This document shows, in pieces, positions 63,494-64,000 of a stretch of 64,000 nucleotides of DNA (position 1 is its first letter; every line of letters begins with the position of its first letter). The DNA lies in contig NC_092225.1 of NCBI RefSeq assembly GCF_036320965.1, positions 56,883,424 through 56,947,423 on the forward strand, in the 5' to 3' direction. The DNA comes from Panulirus ornatus. Lineage: Eukaryota > Arthropoda > Malacostraca > Decapoda > Palinuridae. A program made the translations under genes and the position numbers. The notes under the pieces were generated by a model. The model ran no database searches. It saw only the letters and a program-made list of their open reading frames with translations, and was not told the DNA's origin.

Positions 63494-63571
<78 letters not shown>
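63494..63571. repeat. (GA)n microsatellite
   Basis: Uninterrupted GA dinucleotides. Confidence 0.95.
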
Positions 63572-63572
<1 letters not shown>

Positions 63573-64000
63573 TCAAAATGATAACTGAGAGAGTGGTAAC
63601 TGATCAAGACAAAATGCTTTTGGGTGGATTACTCTCATAAAAAGGAAGGTTGGAGAAGAGACTTCCCAGATGGAAGACAAGGGCTCCACTCAAATCAATC
63701 TCCTTTACAGCTTGATGAACTGCTCTCGAGAGAAATACATTTGAAACCCGTTCACAAGTTGGCAATTTTGTCAGGAAGTCTTAGCTGTTTTCAATCAACT
63801 GATTTCGCAAAGATAAGAAAAGATAAGAGAACACAGTAACGCCATATAGCCTGATGGAATCAAACGCTTGATCAATGGAATATTTTAAAACTCTTATCTT
63901 GTCAGCGTGTCTTAAGCCAGGCAATGGTGTACTACGGCGCTCATTTAGTTCCTGTCGATAAGTCTCGACCATTACATAGAACAGCCACGCGTCTCCTTGT
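63572..64000. other. Unannotated DNA at window edge
   Basis: A minus frame (63781-63972) reading VETYRQELNERRSTPLPGLR and DKIRVLKYSIDQAFDSIRLY looks protein-like and may continue past the window. No family recognised. Confidence 0.35.

Overview
The window looks like non-genic DNA from an invertebrate nuclear genome, most probably a decapod crustacean. The evidence is the extreme load of dinucleotide microsatellites, long minisatellite arrays, non-LTR retrotransposons and Penelope-like elements, and a recurring tail around GCGCTACCTCGCTAACGC that I associate with decapod genomic repeats. The taxon is inferred by pattern; a database search would settle it. I find no intact host protein gene, rRNA gene or canonical tRNA gene. 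Nearly all long open frames are translations of tandem repeats or of dead mobile elements.

Layout. 1-6220: a satellite of about 292 bp per monomer (about 21 copies), with two spacer variants and strong palindromes. 6.2-12.3 kb: mostly single-copy-looking DNA with microsatellites and a dead Tc1/mariner transposase (10.06-11.09 kb). 12.3-13.2 kb: a dead non-LTR reverse transcriptase (LINE-A). 13.3-17.6 kb: minisatellites (39, 17 and 23 bp units) and a tRNA-like SINE head. 17.9-22 kb: a Penelope-like tail with a candidate hammerhead ribozyme, a LINE-B copy, a SINE-like repeat R, and a long decayed Jockey/CR1-like LINE-C. 25-28 kb: more LINE-B fragments. 28.1-33.2 kb: three arrays almost end to end, the last a 3.8 kb polypyrimidine tract. 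33.8-35.5 kb: a recent tandem duplication of about 829 bp. 39.2-40.1 kb: an array of CAGCTG-bearing repeats. 44-46.7 kb: the longest LINE-B copy, joined tail to tail through a TA tract to a Penelope-like GIY-YIG fragment (46.8-47.4 kb). 48-56 kb: consecutive minisatellite arrays (30, 27, 28, 39, 28 and 34 bp units). 59.7-62.1 kb: repeat R, a LINE-B copy with an uninterrupted 388-residue reverse transcriptase segment, and fragments of a related LINE.

How the parts relate. LINE-B has an AP-type endonuclease remnant, a reverse transcriptase and a structured 3' tail. Repeat R ends in a tail resembling that of LINE-B, which suggests a SINE/LINE partnership. All three Penelope-like tails share a compact motif fitting a minimal hammerhead ribozyme (CTGATGA, GAAA, AGTGCACT, then GGGA able to pair with an upstream TCCC). 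Penelope and LINE tails repeatedly meet at TA tracts. Many tandem-repeat units carry short inverted repeats, so hairpin formation may be a common theme in array growth here.
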